A DNA stretch of 64,000 nucleotides from Lysinibacillus parviboronicapiens (GTDB lineage: Bacteria > Bacillota > Bacilli > Bacillales_A > Planococcaceae). This document shows positions 47,096 through 56,052 of the stretch, piece after piece. The stretch is from the NCBI RefSeq assembly GCF_003049575.1, contig NZ_PYWI01000002.1, forward strand, positions 124,001-188,000. The letters run 5' to 3'. The translations under genes were made by a program, and so were the position numbers. The notes beneath the pieces were generated by a model that saw nothing but the letters and a program-made list of their open reading frames with translations, was not told where the DNA came from and made no database searches. Within the stretch, counting starts at the first letter, position 1. Each line of letters starts with the position of its first letter.

Positions 47096-48082
47096 ATGAG
47101 TGTGAAAAGAACACTAATGATGGTGGGACTTGGAATTTTCGGCATTGTGGCACTGATCGCTGTCTTTACATCGTGGTATACAGTGGATGAATCGGAGCAA
47201 GCAGTTGTCGTTACATTTGGTCGTGCTGATGATATGGTTACAAATCCTGGTTTACATTTTAAATTACCTTGGCCAGTACAGTCGGTTGAGATTTTATCGA
47301 AAGAAACATTTAGTTTACAGTTTGGTTATAAACAAAATAAGGCTGGAGAAATGGAAGCTTATGATGCTGAAATCAAAATGATTACGGGAGATGAAAATAT
47401 AGTCTTAACGGATCTTGTTGTGCAATGGAAAATTACAGATCCACGCAAGTATTTATTCAATGCACAAGATCCAGAAGAAATTTTACATAGTGCCACATCA
47501 AGCGCGATTCGTTCAATTATCGGCAGTTCAACTATTGATGCAGCGCTAACAGATGGAAAGGCAGAGATTGAAGCAAATACTCGAGATTTACTCGTATCAT
47601 TAGTAGAAAAATATGATATTGGTGTTGGGATTTTGGGCGTTAAATTGCAAGATGTAGAGCTACCAAATTCAGAAGTACGAGCAGCCTTTACAGCGGTAAC
47701 AGATGCACGTGAAACAAAAAACACCAAAACTAATGAAGCACAAAAGTATAAAAACCAACGCATCAGTGAAGCAGAAGGTGAAAAGGATGCCATCATTTCA
47801 AAGGCTGAAGGTGCGAAAAAGGCGCGAACAGAGCAAGCCCAAGGTGATGTAGCTGTCTTTAATAAAATGTATGAGCAATATAAAGGCAATCAACAAATTA
47901 CACGTGAGCGCTTAGTATTGGAAACACTTGAAAACGTCCTACCGAAAGCACAAATATACTTTATGAATGATGATGGCAGTACCATGAAGTACTTACCATT
48001 GCAAGCATTGCAACCAACAGAACAGCAAAAGTCTACAGAGACAAAAGAGACAAAAGAGACAAAAGAGGGGAGCGGTAACTAA
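47096..48082 (+). CDS. hflK: HflK-like SPFH/band-7 membrane protein
   Basis: A 328-aa protein with an N-terminal TM segment (about 8-28) and an SPFH domain (about 30-215) starting ESEQAVVVTFGR, then an Ala/Glu/Lys-rich coiled coil (about 215-290). HflK and HflC form a large cage around the FtsH protease in E. coli. The tail contains three ETK repeats from a 9-base tandem repeat (48038-48064). It overlaps hflC by one base (TAATG). GGGAGG precedes the ATG. The ortholog is absent from this locus in B. subtilis. Confidence 0.88.
   Translation: MSVKRTLMMVGLGIFGIVALIAVFTSWYTVDESEQAVVVTFGRADDMVTNPGLHFKLPWPVQSVEILSKETFSLQFGYKQNKAGEMEAYDAEIKMITGDENIVLTDLVVQWKITDPRKYLFNAQDPEEILHSATSSAIRSIIGSSTIDAALTDGKAEIEANTRDLLVSLVEKYDIGVGILGVKLQDVELPNSEVRAAFTAVTDARETKNTKTNEAQKYKNQRISEAEGEKDAIISKAEGAKKARTEQAQGDVAVFNKMYEQYKGNQQITRERLVLETLENVLPKAQIYFMNDDGSTMKYLPLQALQPTEQQKSTETKETKETKEGSGN
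48038..48064. repeat. Three 9-base tandem repeats (gagacaaaa) inside hflK
   Basis: Three exact copies encode ETK-ETK-ETK in the hydrophilic tail. Being in-frame, copy-number changes would not break the gene. Confidence 0.9.
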
Positions 48083-49092
48083 TGGATCAAAAAAATAAGG
48101 ACCTTGATAAATTTCTAAGTTTTTTATCAGGTAAATCAAAAACTACCGCTTCTAGTGATGGTGACAAGGGCGACAACGTTGTGAAAATGTCTAAAAAGAG
48201 TCCGCTAAATCCGAAGAAACTTCTTTCGCTAGTTGTTACTTTAACTGTTGTATTTGCGATTGTAGTAATTTTATTTGCAAATGTTTATATTGTGAAAGAA
48301 TCGGAGTATGCCGTTGTACGTCAATTTGGTGAAGTGGTAAAATTTGAGCGTGAGCCAGGATTGAATATGACAGTACCGTTTATTCAAAGTGTGACAAGAT
48401 TACCAAAAAACCAAATGACATATGATATTTCTGAAGAGGAAATTAATACAAAAGATAAAAAACGGATAATTATCGATAACTATGCAGTGTGGCGTATTAC
48501 AGATCCGAAGGCACTTATTTCAAATGCTGGTACACTGAGCAAAGCAGAATCTCGTATGGAGGAGTTTATCTATTCAGTTATTCGTACGGAACTTGGGCAA
48601 TTAAAGTATGAAGAAATAATTAATGATGAAAATTCCTCTCGTGGTAGCTTAAATGATCGTGTCACTGAACGTGTCAATGAACTATTGTTAAATGACAAAT
48701 ATGGTATTGAAGTAGTCGATGTTCGAATTCGTCGTACCGATTTACCATCTGAAAATGAGCAATCTGTTTACACAAGGATGGTATCTGAGCGTCAATCTAT
48801 TGCACAGCTTTACTTATCCGAAGGGGATGCAGAAAAACGGCGCATTGAAGCACAAACAGATCGTCAAGTGCAGGAAATGCTTGCTACGGCAAATAAAGAA
48901 GCATCTTTAATACAAGCCGAAGGAGAAGCTGAGGCGGCCAAAATTTATAATAGCTCATTCTCAAAAGATCCTGAGTTTTATTCACTGTATCGTACGCTTG
49001 AATCATATAAGAAAACTGTAGGTGAAGATACGGTCATTATTTTGCCATCAACCTCACCTTATGCGAAACTTTTATCGGGCTATATACAATAA
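48082..49092 (+). CDS. hflC: HflC-like SPFH/band-7 membrane protein
   Basis: A 336-aa partner of HflK. It has a cytoplasmic N-terminal stretch of about 50 residues, a TM segment about 50-70, an SPFH domain about 72-250 (YIVKESEYAVVRQFGEVV) and a coiled coil rich in E/A/K. The C-terminal DTVIILPSTSPYAKLLSG matches HflC. It should modulate membrane protease (FtsH) activity. The N-terminal extension before the TM is longer than in E. coli HflC. A strong terminator follows. Confidence 0.88.
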   Translation: MDQKNKDLDKFLSFLSGKSKTTASSDGDKGDNVVKMSKKSPLNPKKLLSLVVTLTVVFAIVVILFANVYIVKESEYAVVRQFGEVVKFEREPGLNMTVPFIQSVTRLPKNQMTYDISEEEINTKDKKRIIIDNYAVWRITDPKALISNAGTLSKAESRMEEFIYSVIRTELGQLKYEEIINDENSSRGSLNDRVTERVNELLLNDKYGIEVVDVRIRRTDLPSENEQSVYTRMVSERQSIAQLYLSEGDAEKRRIEAQTDRQVQEMLATANKEASLIQAEGEAEAAKIYNSSFSKDPEFYSLYRTLESYKKTVGEDTVIILPSTSPYAKLLSGYIQ

Positions 49093-49118
49093 TCTAGTAA
49101 TCCTTGCAGGGATTTGTA

Positions 49119-49167
49119 AAAGTGGCAATCACGTACGTATAAAGTACGTGATTTCCGCTTTTTTTGT
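49119..49167 (+). terminator. Terminator of hflKC
   Basis: A long stem around aatcacgtac/gtacgtgatt, extended by agtggc/tccgct pairing, runs into seven T residues. Confidence 0.9.
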
Positions 49168-49255
49168 TATAGTAAATTCATAATTTAGTGTTTCATAGAT
49201 AGCTATTTTCTGATAGAATTATGATGTTTAGAAATGATAAATGGGGGTAATAGCT

Positions 49256-49684
49256 GTGAAATTACAAATTAGCACATGGCTCCAAAATTTAGGGATAGCT
49301 TGTAGTATGGCATCGTTGTTTACACTTTTCTTCCGCATAACGGATTTTGCATGGGTGACGAAAAGTGTTTATTATATACCGGTATTTTTTGTAGTTTTAG
49401 TTTTATTAGGTTTAGTGATCGCAGAAGATGTACGTAAGGCATTTAAAAAAATGTTCTGGTACGAGAAACGCAAAGTACAGCGTCCTATTTGGCAGGTTGG
49501 GGTTGGATTTATTTTCTTCATGGCGCAAATTGGTACTGTCATGGTATTTAGTTCAGAGCTTACACAGCCTGAGCTTGGTGGCATGCCTTTATTTTTAGTG
49601 ATTGCTTTTATGAATGCTTTTATCATGACGGTTATTTACGAGGAAATTTTCTTTCGTAAAGATCAAGCAAGTAGAGTGAGTTAA
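49256..49684 (+). CDS. Hypothetical membrane protein
   Basis: I do not recognise this gene. It encodes about 142 aa with hydrophobic segments near residues 10-27, 38-58, 84-103 and 113-131 and a basic loop (RKAFKKMFWYEKRKVQRP) between the second and third, so it is a four-TM membrane protein. The GTG at 49256 is chosen because gggggt lies about 8 bases before it; an ATG five codons earlier overlaps that site. It stands alone between two terminators, in front of polA. Confidence 0.65.
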   Translation: MKLQISTWLQNLGIACSMASLFTLFFRITDFAWVTKSVYYIPVFFVVLVLLGLVIAEDVRKAFKKMFWYEKRKVQRPIWQVGVGFIFFMAQIGTVMVFSSELTQPELGGMPLFLVIAFMNAFIMTVIYEEIFFRKDQASRVS

Positions 49685-49696
49685 TATTGTGTGGGA

Positions 49697-49731
49697 AGTC
49701 GATTGCAACGTATGTGCAATTGGCTTTTTTT
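49697..49731 (+). terminator. Terminator upstream of polA
   Basis: The stem agtcgattgca/tgcaattggct (two wobbles) is followed by seven T residues. Confidence 0.8.
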
Positions 49732-49908
49732 GTGATCATGTGAATGCGAATTGCTCCTGATTTATGTTATTTATAAATTTTAACGAAATTTCGTCTCTAT
49801 GATTGGTAAAAAGTTTGTTTTCCCGATAAAGTAATGGGAAGAGGCATTTTCAAACATACGTTTTCGTTTTACAATAGAATGACGACGACAACGCAGGAGG
49901 AATATAAA

Positions 49909-52536
49909 ATGACAAAGGAAAAATTGTTATTATTGGACGGCAATAGTTTAGCGTATCGCGCGTTTTTTGCGTTGCCATTGTTAACGAATGATAGTGGAAT
50001 TCATACCAATGCAGTATACGGATTTACGACAATGTTACAAAGAATTTTGGAGGAGGAGCAGCCGACAAAGATGCTCGTTGCCTTTGATGCGGGAAAGACT
50101 ACTTTCCGTCATGATACGTTTACAGAATATAAAGGTGGACGTCAAAAAACCCCACCAGAATTGTCTGAGCAGTTTCCCTATATACGCAAGCTAATCGATG
50201 CCTATGGTATTAAGCGCTATGAGCTTGAAATGTATGAAGCAGACGATATTATTGGGACATTGGCTAAGGAAGCGGCGTCTCAGGAGATCGACGTTATTAT
50301 CGTGTCTGGAGACCGCGACCTAACACAGCTCGCAACAGAACAGGTAACCGTGTATATTACGAAAAAGGGTATAACGGAAATTGAAAAAAATACCCCTGCC
50401 TTTATCGAGGAAAAATACGGCTTAACGCCATTGCAAATCATTGATATGAAGGGTCTAATGGGGGATGCTTCCGACAATATTCCAGGTGTACCAGGCGTGG
50501 GTGAAAAGACTGCGGTTAAATTGTTAAAAGAGTACGGATCTGTTGAGGCACTTTACGAGGCGATGGATTCCGTAAAGGCTTCTAAAATGAAAGAAAAGCT
50601 TGTGGCGAACGAAGAACAGGCAATTATGAGTAAACAGCTGGCAACGATTTTTACAGAGGCACCGATTGAAATAGCACTGACAGAGCTTAGCTACAGCGGT
50701 CCGAATGAAGAAGCGTTAATCGATGTATGGCAAGAGCTTGGCTTTAAATCACTGCTCGAAAAAAGTGATTTTACGGTTGAAGAAGAAGAACGTGCGCCAT
50801 TTGCCTATGATATTGTCCAAGAAGTAAAACCTGAGTTCCTAAAGGATGTAATGGCACTGCATGTAGAGCTTGCGGACGAGCACTACCATACATGTCAGCA
50901 ACTTGGGATTGCTTTTACAGACGGTACAGCTACAAAATATGTTCCGTTTGATGTTGCGGTAAAATCAGATGTACTTCGTCGCTGGTTAGAAGATGCCACA
51001 AAGGTGAAGTATATGGCAGATTCAAAAGCATCTCAGGCAGCGTTAAAGCGTGAGGGTATTCGTTTAGCAGGTGTTGACTTTGATTTACTGCTTGCATCCT
51101 ACATTAATAATCCTGCACTCAGTGGCGATGATGTAGCAACCCTTGCAAAGGATGTTGGCTATCGTGATGTACAAGCCAATGAATCCGTTTACGGAAAAGG
51201 AGCAAAACGTGCTGTGCCAGACACAGAGGTACTTGCAGAACATGCAAGCCGTAAAGCCTTTACTGTGTGGACATTACAACCCAAGCTTGAGGAATTATTG
51301 CGTGAAAACGAACAGTATGACCTTTATAAAAATTTAGAACTTCCCCTTGCAGCCATCTTAAGTGATATGGAAAGTGAAGGTATTACCGTGAACCGTGCCA
51401 CGCTGGAAGAAATGGGGCAGGAGCTGAATGAGAAGTTAGTAGTTATAGAGCAAGCTATTTATGCTGAAGCAGGCGAGGCATTTAATATTAATTCACCAAA
51501 ACAGCTAGGGGTTATACTCTTTGATAAGCTTGGCCTTCCAGTAATTAAAAAAACAAAGACAGGCTACTCCACAGCTGCAGATGTATTAGAAAAATTAAAA
51601 CCTGAGCATGCCATTATTGAACATATTTTATTGTACCGTCAATTAGGCAAGTTACAATCCACATATATTGAGGGTCTACTAAAAGAAATTCATAAAAAAG
51701 ATAGCAAGGTGCATACGCGCTTCCAACAGGCACTAACAGCAACAGGACGCCTGAGCTCGACAGACCCGAACTTGCAAAACATTCCTATCCGTTTGGAGGA
51801 AGGGCGTAAAATTCGTCAGGCATTTGTACCTTCACAAGAGGATTGGATTTTATTCTCTGCCGATTATTCGCAAATCGAACTGCGCGTACTTGCTCATATG
51901 ACTGAAGATCCAAACTTAGTAGAAGCTTTCCGTGAAGGTATGGATGTGCATACACGTACTGCAATGGATGTCTTCCACGTATCGGCCGAAGAAGTCGATA
52001 GCAATATGCGTCGAGCTGCTAAAGCAGTTAATTTTGGAATAGTTTACGGAATTAGTGATTATGGTTTATCGCAAAATTTAGATATCACGCGTAAAGAAGC
52101 TGCTACATTTATTGACAAGTATTTTGCAAGTTTCCCGGGTGTGAAGCGCTATATGGATGAAATCGTACAGGATGCCAAATTTAATGGCTTTGTGACAACC
52201 ATTTTAAATCGACGTCGCTATCTGCCTGATATTACTAGTTCGAACTTTAATCTACGAAGCTTTGCGGAGCGCACAGCCATGAATACGCCAATTCAAGGTA
52301 GTGCAGCGGACATTATTAAAAAAGCGATGATTGATATGGATGCTCGTTTGAAAAAAGAAAATATGCAGGCAAAGCTTCTTTTACAAGTGCACGATGAATT
52401 AATCTTCGAAGCACCAAGAGAAGAGATTGCCTTACTTGAAAAAATCGTACCAGACGTAATGGAGAATGCCATCAAGCTTACTGTGCCACTAAAAGTGGAC
52501 TTCAACTATGGGGCAACATGGTACGAAGCGAAGTAG
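49909..52536 (+). CDS. polA: DNA polymerase I
   Basis: An 875-aa A-family polymerase for Okazaki-fragment processing and repair. The 5'-nuclease domain (1-290) begins LLLLDGNSLAYRAFFALP and has VIVSGDRDLTQL and MGDASDNIPGVPGVGEKTA. The middle 3'-5' exonuclease-like domain (about 310-470) lacks the acidic DxE pair (ALHVELAD replaces it), so proofreading should be inactive, as in other Bacillus Pol I. The polymerase core has FSADYSQIELRVLAHM, RRAAKAVNFGIVYGIS and QVHDELIFE. The ATG at 49909 follows CAGGAGG. Followed after 12 bases by mutM. Confidence 0.97.
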   Translation: MTKEKLLLLDGNSLAYRAFFALPLLTNDSGIHTNAVYGFTTMLQRILEEEQPTKMLVAFDAGKTTFRHDTFTEYKGGRQKTPPELSEQFPYIRKLIDAYGIKRYELEMYEADDIIGTLAKEAASQEIDVIIVSGDRDLTQLATEQVTVYITKKGITEIEKNTPAFIEEKYGLTPLQIIDMKGLMGDASDNIPGVPGVGEKTAVKLLKEYGSVEALYEAMDSVKASKMKEKLVANEEQAIMSKQLATIFTEAPIEIALTELSYSGPNEEALIDVWQELGFKSLLEKSDFTVEEEERAPFAYDIVQEVKPEFLKDVMALHVELADEHYHTCQQLGIAFTDGTATKYVPFDVAVKSDVLRRWLEDATKVKYMADSKASQAALKREGIRLAGVDFDLLLASYINNPALSGDDVATLAKDVGYRDVQANESVYGKGAKRAVPDTEVLAEHASRKAFTVWTLQPKLEELLRENEQYDLYKNLELPLAAILSDMESEGITVNRATLEEMGQELNEKLVVIEQAIYAEAGEAFNINSPKQLGVILFDKLGLPVIKKTKTGYSTAADVLEKLKPEHAIIEHILLYRQLGKLQSTYIEGLLKEIHKKDSKVHTRFQQALTATGRLSSTDPNLQNIPIRLEEGRKIRQAFVPSQEDWILFSADYSQIELRVLAHMTEDPNLVEAFREGMDVHTRTAMDVFHVSAEEVDSNMRRAAKAVNFGIVYGISDYGLSQNLDITRKEAATFIDKYFASFPGVKRYMDEIVQDAKFNGFVTTILNRRRYLPDITSSNFNLRSFAERTAMNTPIQGSAADIIKKAMIDMDARLKKENMQAKLLLQVHDELIFEAPREEIALLEKIVPDVMENAIKLTVPLKVDFNYGATWYEAK

Positions 52537-52548
52537 GAGGTGTTATAA

Positions 52549-53421
52549 ATGCCTGAATTACCAGAGGTGGAAGGTGTTGTACAGGCGTTAAAACCTGAAA
52601 TTGAAGGACGTACAATTAAACAGGTTCAGTTATCTGAAATTATTCGCTTTTCCTTTAGTGAGGGAAAACAATGTATCGTTAAACAATCGGAGCCGGATGC
52701 TTTTGAAATGGCACTAACGCAAATGACGATTCAAAAGATTGAGCGTCGTGCAAAATACATCTTTTTTCATCTGTTAAAAGAGGATGTGTCTTATATTTTA
52801 GTGAGTCATTTAGGGATGACTGGTGCGTGGTTCGTGGTCAATTCACCTGAGGAAATCGGGGAGGCTAAATTTAAAAAGCATATTCATGCAACATTCCAAA
52901 TGACAGATGGAGGCTATTTAATATACTCTGATATTCGTCGCTTTGGTGAACTACGTTTTTTAGCACAACTAGCAGATCATGCCCCTCTCACAAAAATGGC
53001 ACCTGAGCCGTTTGATGAGGCAGCAAGTGATTTCTTTATTGCCAAATCGTTGCTACCGAAATACGAGAAAAAGGCTGTTAAAGAAGTGATTATGGATGGG
53101 CAAGTGATTTCTGGCTGTGGCAATATATATGCCACTGAAGCTTTGTTTGCTCAAAAAATTCATCCTGCTCGCAAGATGAATCGTATTAGTGAAAAGCGGA
53201 AACGTCAATTATTTGAGGCGATTGTAGCAGTGCTACGTCAAAGTATTGAAGCTGGTGGTTCAACAATTTCAGACTATCGCAATATTAACGGTGGGGCAGG
53301 AAGCATGCAAAACCGTCTAAAAATGTATGGGAAGAAGATATGCCTTGAGTGTGGAACCGACACGAGTCAAATGACGATTGGCGGGCGCACATCAGTCTTT
53401 TGCCCAAATTGTCAACATTAA
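52549..53421 (+). CDS. mutM: Formamidopyrimidine-DNA glycosylase
   Basis: A 290-aa base-excision enzyme removing 8-oxoguanine. The start PELPEVEGV supplies the catalytic Pro and Glu; K in the beta-wing, the H2TH region (ISGCGNIYATEALF) and the C-terminal zinc finger CLEC...CPNC are present. AGGAGGTG precedes the ATG. It forms a repair operon with polA and coaE, matching B. subtilis. Confidence 0.96.
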   Translation: MPELPEVEGVVQALKPEIEGRTIKQVQLSEIIRFSFSEGKQCIVKQSEPDAFEMALTQMTIQKIERRAKYIFFHLLKEDVSYILVSHLGMTGAWFVVNSPEEIGEAKFKKHIHATFQMTDGGYLIYSDIRRFGELRFLAQLADHAPLTKMAPEPFDEAASDFFIAKSLLPKYEKKAVKEVIMDGQVISGCGNIYATEALFAQKIHPARKMNRISEKRKRQLFEAIVAVLRQSIEAGGSTISDYRNINGGAGSMQNRLKMYGKKICLECGTDTSQMTIGGRTSVFCPNCQH

Positions 53422-53434
53422 AGGGGAATTTACT

Positions 53435-54028
53435 ATGATTATCGGACTAACAGGAAGTATTGCGAGCGGAAAAAGTACAGTAGCGAAAATGATGACAGCG
53501 CTCGGTTTACCGATTGTCGATGCGGATATTGTAGCACGTGATGTCGTAGAACCAGGTACAAAGACGTTAACATTAATTGCTGAAAATTTTGGTGAAGATA
53601 TCTTACTTGAAGATGGTAGTTTAAATCGCGCGAAGCTTGGCGAAATCATTTTCCATGAGCCTGCAAAGCGTAAAATCTTAAATGATATTATGCATCCTGC
53701 TATTCGGGAAGAAATGCTTCGTCAACGCGATGCTTTTATAAAAGCGGGTCAAAAACATATTGTTATGGATATTCCACTGCTGTTTGAAAGTAAATTACAG
53801 CATTTCGTAGAGCTCATTATCGTTGTATCAGTCAGAGAAGATGTGCAACTCCGCCGTTTAATGGAACGTAATCATTTAACGAAGGAGGATGCGTTAGCCC
53901 GCATTCATTCCCAGTTGCCATTGTCCGTAAAGGAAAAAGGTGCTCATGCAGTGATTTACAATAATGAAAATCTGGAACAAACGGAAGAGCAACTAAAGAA
54001 AATCCTGCACCATTGGGGCGTTCTTTAA
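53435..54028 (+). CDS. coaE: Dephospho-CoA kinase
   Basis: A 197-aa P-loop kinase for the last step of coenzyme A synthesis. GLTGSIASGKSTVAKMM (Walker A), VDADIVARDVVEPG and DIPLLFES are diagnostic. The ATG at 53435 follows aaagggg, 13 bases after mutM. Last gene of polA-mutM-coaE, closed by a strong terminator. Confidence 0.96.
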   Translation: MIIGLTGSIASGKSTVAKMMTALGLPIVDADIVARDVVEPGTKTLTLIAENFGEDILLEDGSLNRAKLGEIIFHEPAKRKILNDIMHPAIREEMLRQRDAFIKAGQKHIVMDIPLLFESKLQHFVELIIVVSVREDVQLRRLMERNHLTKEDALARIHSQLPLSVKEKGAHAVIYNNENLEQTEEQLKKILHHWGVL

Positions 54029-54034
54029 TATTAA

Positions 54035-54069
54035 GTGCGTAGCGAGAACATATCGCTACGCATTTTTTT
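54035..54069 (+). terminator. Terminator of polA-mutM-coaE
   Basis: The stem tgcgtagcga/tcgctacgca (54035-54044, 54053-54062) runs into seven T residues. Confidence 0.9.
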
Positions 54070-54259
54070 GCGTGTAAGCGCCATAATAAAAATAAAGTAA
54101 AAACTTTCATCGATGGGAGTTTTCTTCGATTTTTTAGTTGAAGCAAACGGTTGCTACGGTGGAGTATCCGTTAGTATGAGAGGAACTTATTGGTCATTTA
54201 TTTTTCAGAAAATAAGAACTTTTTTATTATGAGTATATAATGTTCATCTTTTTTAAAAT

Positions 54260-54270
54260 TGTGTTATACT
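54260..54270 (+). promoter_or_regulatory. CcpN-box match in the gapB promoter
   Basis: TGTGTTATACT fits the CcpN consensus TRTGHYATAYW (from memory) at all 11 positions. It also contains an extended -10 (TGT TATACT). CcpN represses gapB and pckA on glucose in B. subtilis. A second -10 candidate is at 54284-54289. Confidence 0.65.
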
Positions 54271-54294
54271 AATCAGCATAAAGTATAATTAATA

Positions 54295-54308
54295 TGAGTA
54301 CGTACTCA
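54295..54308. repeat. Perfect 14-bp palindrome before gapB
   Basis: TGAGTACGTACTCA lies between the promoter and the gapB ribosome site. It may be an operator or an mRNA structure near the start. Confidence 0.6.
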
Positions 54309-54324
54309 CAGGAGGATTTTATAA

Positions 54325-55347
54325 ATGACAGTATCAATTGCTATTAATGGTTTCGGACGTATCGGACGTATGGTTTTCCGCCAAGCGATCGTACAAGAAG
54401 ATTTAAATATCGTTGCGATTAACGCGAGCTATCCAGCTGAAACGTTAGCACATTTGATTAAGTATGACACAAATCACGGAACATTCGAAGGTACGATTGA
54501 ACCTGCAGGCGATGCTTTAATTGTAAACGGTAAACACGTGCAAATTATTAGCGAACGTGATCCTTTACAATTACCATGGGCAAAAATGGGTGTGGATATC
54601 GTTATCGAAGCAACTGGTAAATTCAATGAGCGTGAGAAAGCAGCAATGCACTTAGAAGCGGGAGCAAAAAAAGTCATCTTGACAGCACCAGGTAAAAATG
54701 AAGACATCACAATTGTGTTAGGTGTAAACGATGAAAAACTGGATGTTGAAAAACATGACGTTATTTCTAACGCTTCTTGTACAACAAACTGCTTAGCGCC
54801 AGTGGCAAAAGTATTGAATGACACATTTGGTATCGAGAGCGGTTTAATGACAACAGTTCACGCTTATACAAATGACCAAAAGAACCTAGACAATCCGCAC
54901 AAAGACTTACGTCGTGCACGTGGTTGCGCACAATCCATCATTCCAACATCAACAGGTGCTGCAAAAGCATTACGATTAGTGTTACCAGAGTTAGATGGCA
55001 AAATTCATGGTATGGCACTTCGTGTTCCAACACCAAACGTATCATTAGTTGACCTTGTTGTAGATTTAAATACAGACGTAACAGTAGAATCTGTGAATGC
55101 TGCATTTGTGAAAGCTGCTACTGAGGGGCCAATGAAAGGCATCTTAAACCTCTCAATCGAGCCGCTTGTATCGATTGATTACAATACAACAACTTTCTCA
55201 TCAACAGTAGATGGTCTTTCGACTATGGTAATGGGCGACCGTAAAGTGAAAGTTCTTGCTTGGTATGACAACGAGTGGGGCTACTCAGCGCGTGTTGTCG
55301 ATCTGATGAAAAAAGTGGCAAAAGCATTAGAAACAGTTAACGCCTAA
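54325..55347 (+). CDS. gapB: Glyceraldehyde-3-phosphate dehydrogenase, gluconeogenic type (GapB)
   Basis: A 340-aa GAPDH with catalytic Cys in SNASCTTNCLAP. NAD(P)-binding starts IAINGFGRIGRMVFRQ, and the substrate segment YTNDQKNLDNPHKDLRRAR is present. It is assigned to GapB (NADP-preferring, gluconeogenic) rather than GapA from length, position after coaE and the CcpN-type box in its promoter. CAGGAGG precedes the ATG. The B. subtilis neighbour speD is not here. Confidence 0.88.
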   Translation: MTVSIAINGFGRIGRMVFRQAIVQEDLNIVAINASYPAETLAHLIKYDTNHGTFEGTIEPAGDALIVNGKHVQIISERDPLQLPWAKMGVDIVIEATGKFNEREKAAMHLEAGAKKVILTAPGKNEDITIVLGVNDEKLDVEKHDVISNASCTTNCLAPVAKVLNDTFGIESGLMTTVHAYTNDQKNLDNPHKDLRRARGCAQSIIPTSTGAAKALRLVLPELDGKIHGMALRVPTPNVSLVDLVVDLNTDVTVESVNAAFVKAATEGPMKGILNLSIEPLVSIDYNTTTFSSTVDGLSTMVMGDRKVKVLAWYDNEWGYSARVVDLMKKVAKALETVNA

Positions 55348-55413
55348 TTTATCGGATATGTAATACGGGCTATAAAAGGTACTAATAGCGACCTTTCCCA
55401 TTTATTTTTTAAT

Positions 55414-55452
55414 GAGCACATTGAAATCCTCGTGGTTTCGATGTGCTTTTTT
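55414..55452 (+). terminator. Terminator of gapB
   Basis: The stem agcacattgaaatc/ggtttcgatgtgct (two wobbles) is followed by a T-run. Confidence 0.8.
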
Positions 55453-55515
55453 GTTGGACAAATATACTACATCTTGCCAGAAAAAACGAAAGTGATTTTT
55501 TACAAGCGGGAAATT

Positions 55516-55524
55516 TGTTATAAT
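55516..55524 (+). promoter_or_regulatory. Extended -10 promoter of nrdR-dnaB-dnaI
   Basis: TGT TATAAT (55516-55524) lies about 40 bases before the nrdR start; the -35 is weak. Confidence 0.55.
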
Positions 55525-55563
55525 AGAAATATTAAATTGTTGTGGAATCAGGAGAGTAAATAT

Positions 55564-56034
55564 ATGAGATGTCCATCTTGCCAATTTAACGGAACACGTG
55601 TAGTGGATTCGAGGCCTGTAGATGATAATAAAGAAATTCGTAGACGTCGTGAATGTGAGTCATGTGGCTTCCGCTTTACAACGTTTGAAAAAATTGAAGA
55701 GACACCATTAGTCGTTGTAAAAAAAGAAGGCTCACGGGAAGAGTTTAGCCGCGAAAAGGTATTACGCGGTTTAATTCGTGCTTGTGAAAAACGTCCTGTT
55801 GCACTTGAAGTACTAGAGGGACTTGTATTATCTATTGAAAAAGATTTGCGTCGTATAGGGAATGCAGAAGTACGATCAGAGGATGTCGGAGAAATGGTGA
55901 TGGATCGCTTAGCGAAAATTGATGAGGTTGCCTATGTGCGCTTTGCATCGGTTTACCGTCAGTTTAAGGACATCAATGTCTTTATTGAGGAAATTAAAGA
56001 AATTATTCAACGTCAAACTGAAAAAAAATCATAA
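55564..56034 (+). CDS. nrdR: Transcriptional repressor NrdR
   Basis: A 156-aa regulator that represses ribonucleotide reductase genes when dATP is high. The zinc ribbon has C3, C6, C31 and C34, and an ATP-cone domain (about 46-136) follows with [16 protein letters not shown]. The ATG at 55564 follows cAGGAGAg. It heads nrdR-dnaB-dnaI, as in B. subtilis. No NrdR box is recognisable here. Confidence 0.95.
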   Translation: MRCPSCQFNGTRVVDSRPVDDNKEIRRRRECESCGFRFTTFEKIEETPLVVVKKEGSREEFSREKVLRGLIRACEKRPVALEVLEGLVLSIEKDLRRIGNAEVRSEDVGEMVMDRLAKIDEVAYVRFASVYRQFKDINVFIEEIKEIIQRQTEKKS

Positions 56035-56052
56035 AGCAAACAGAGAGGGTGA

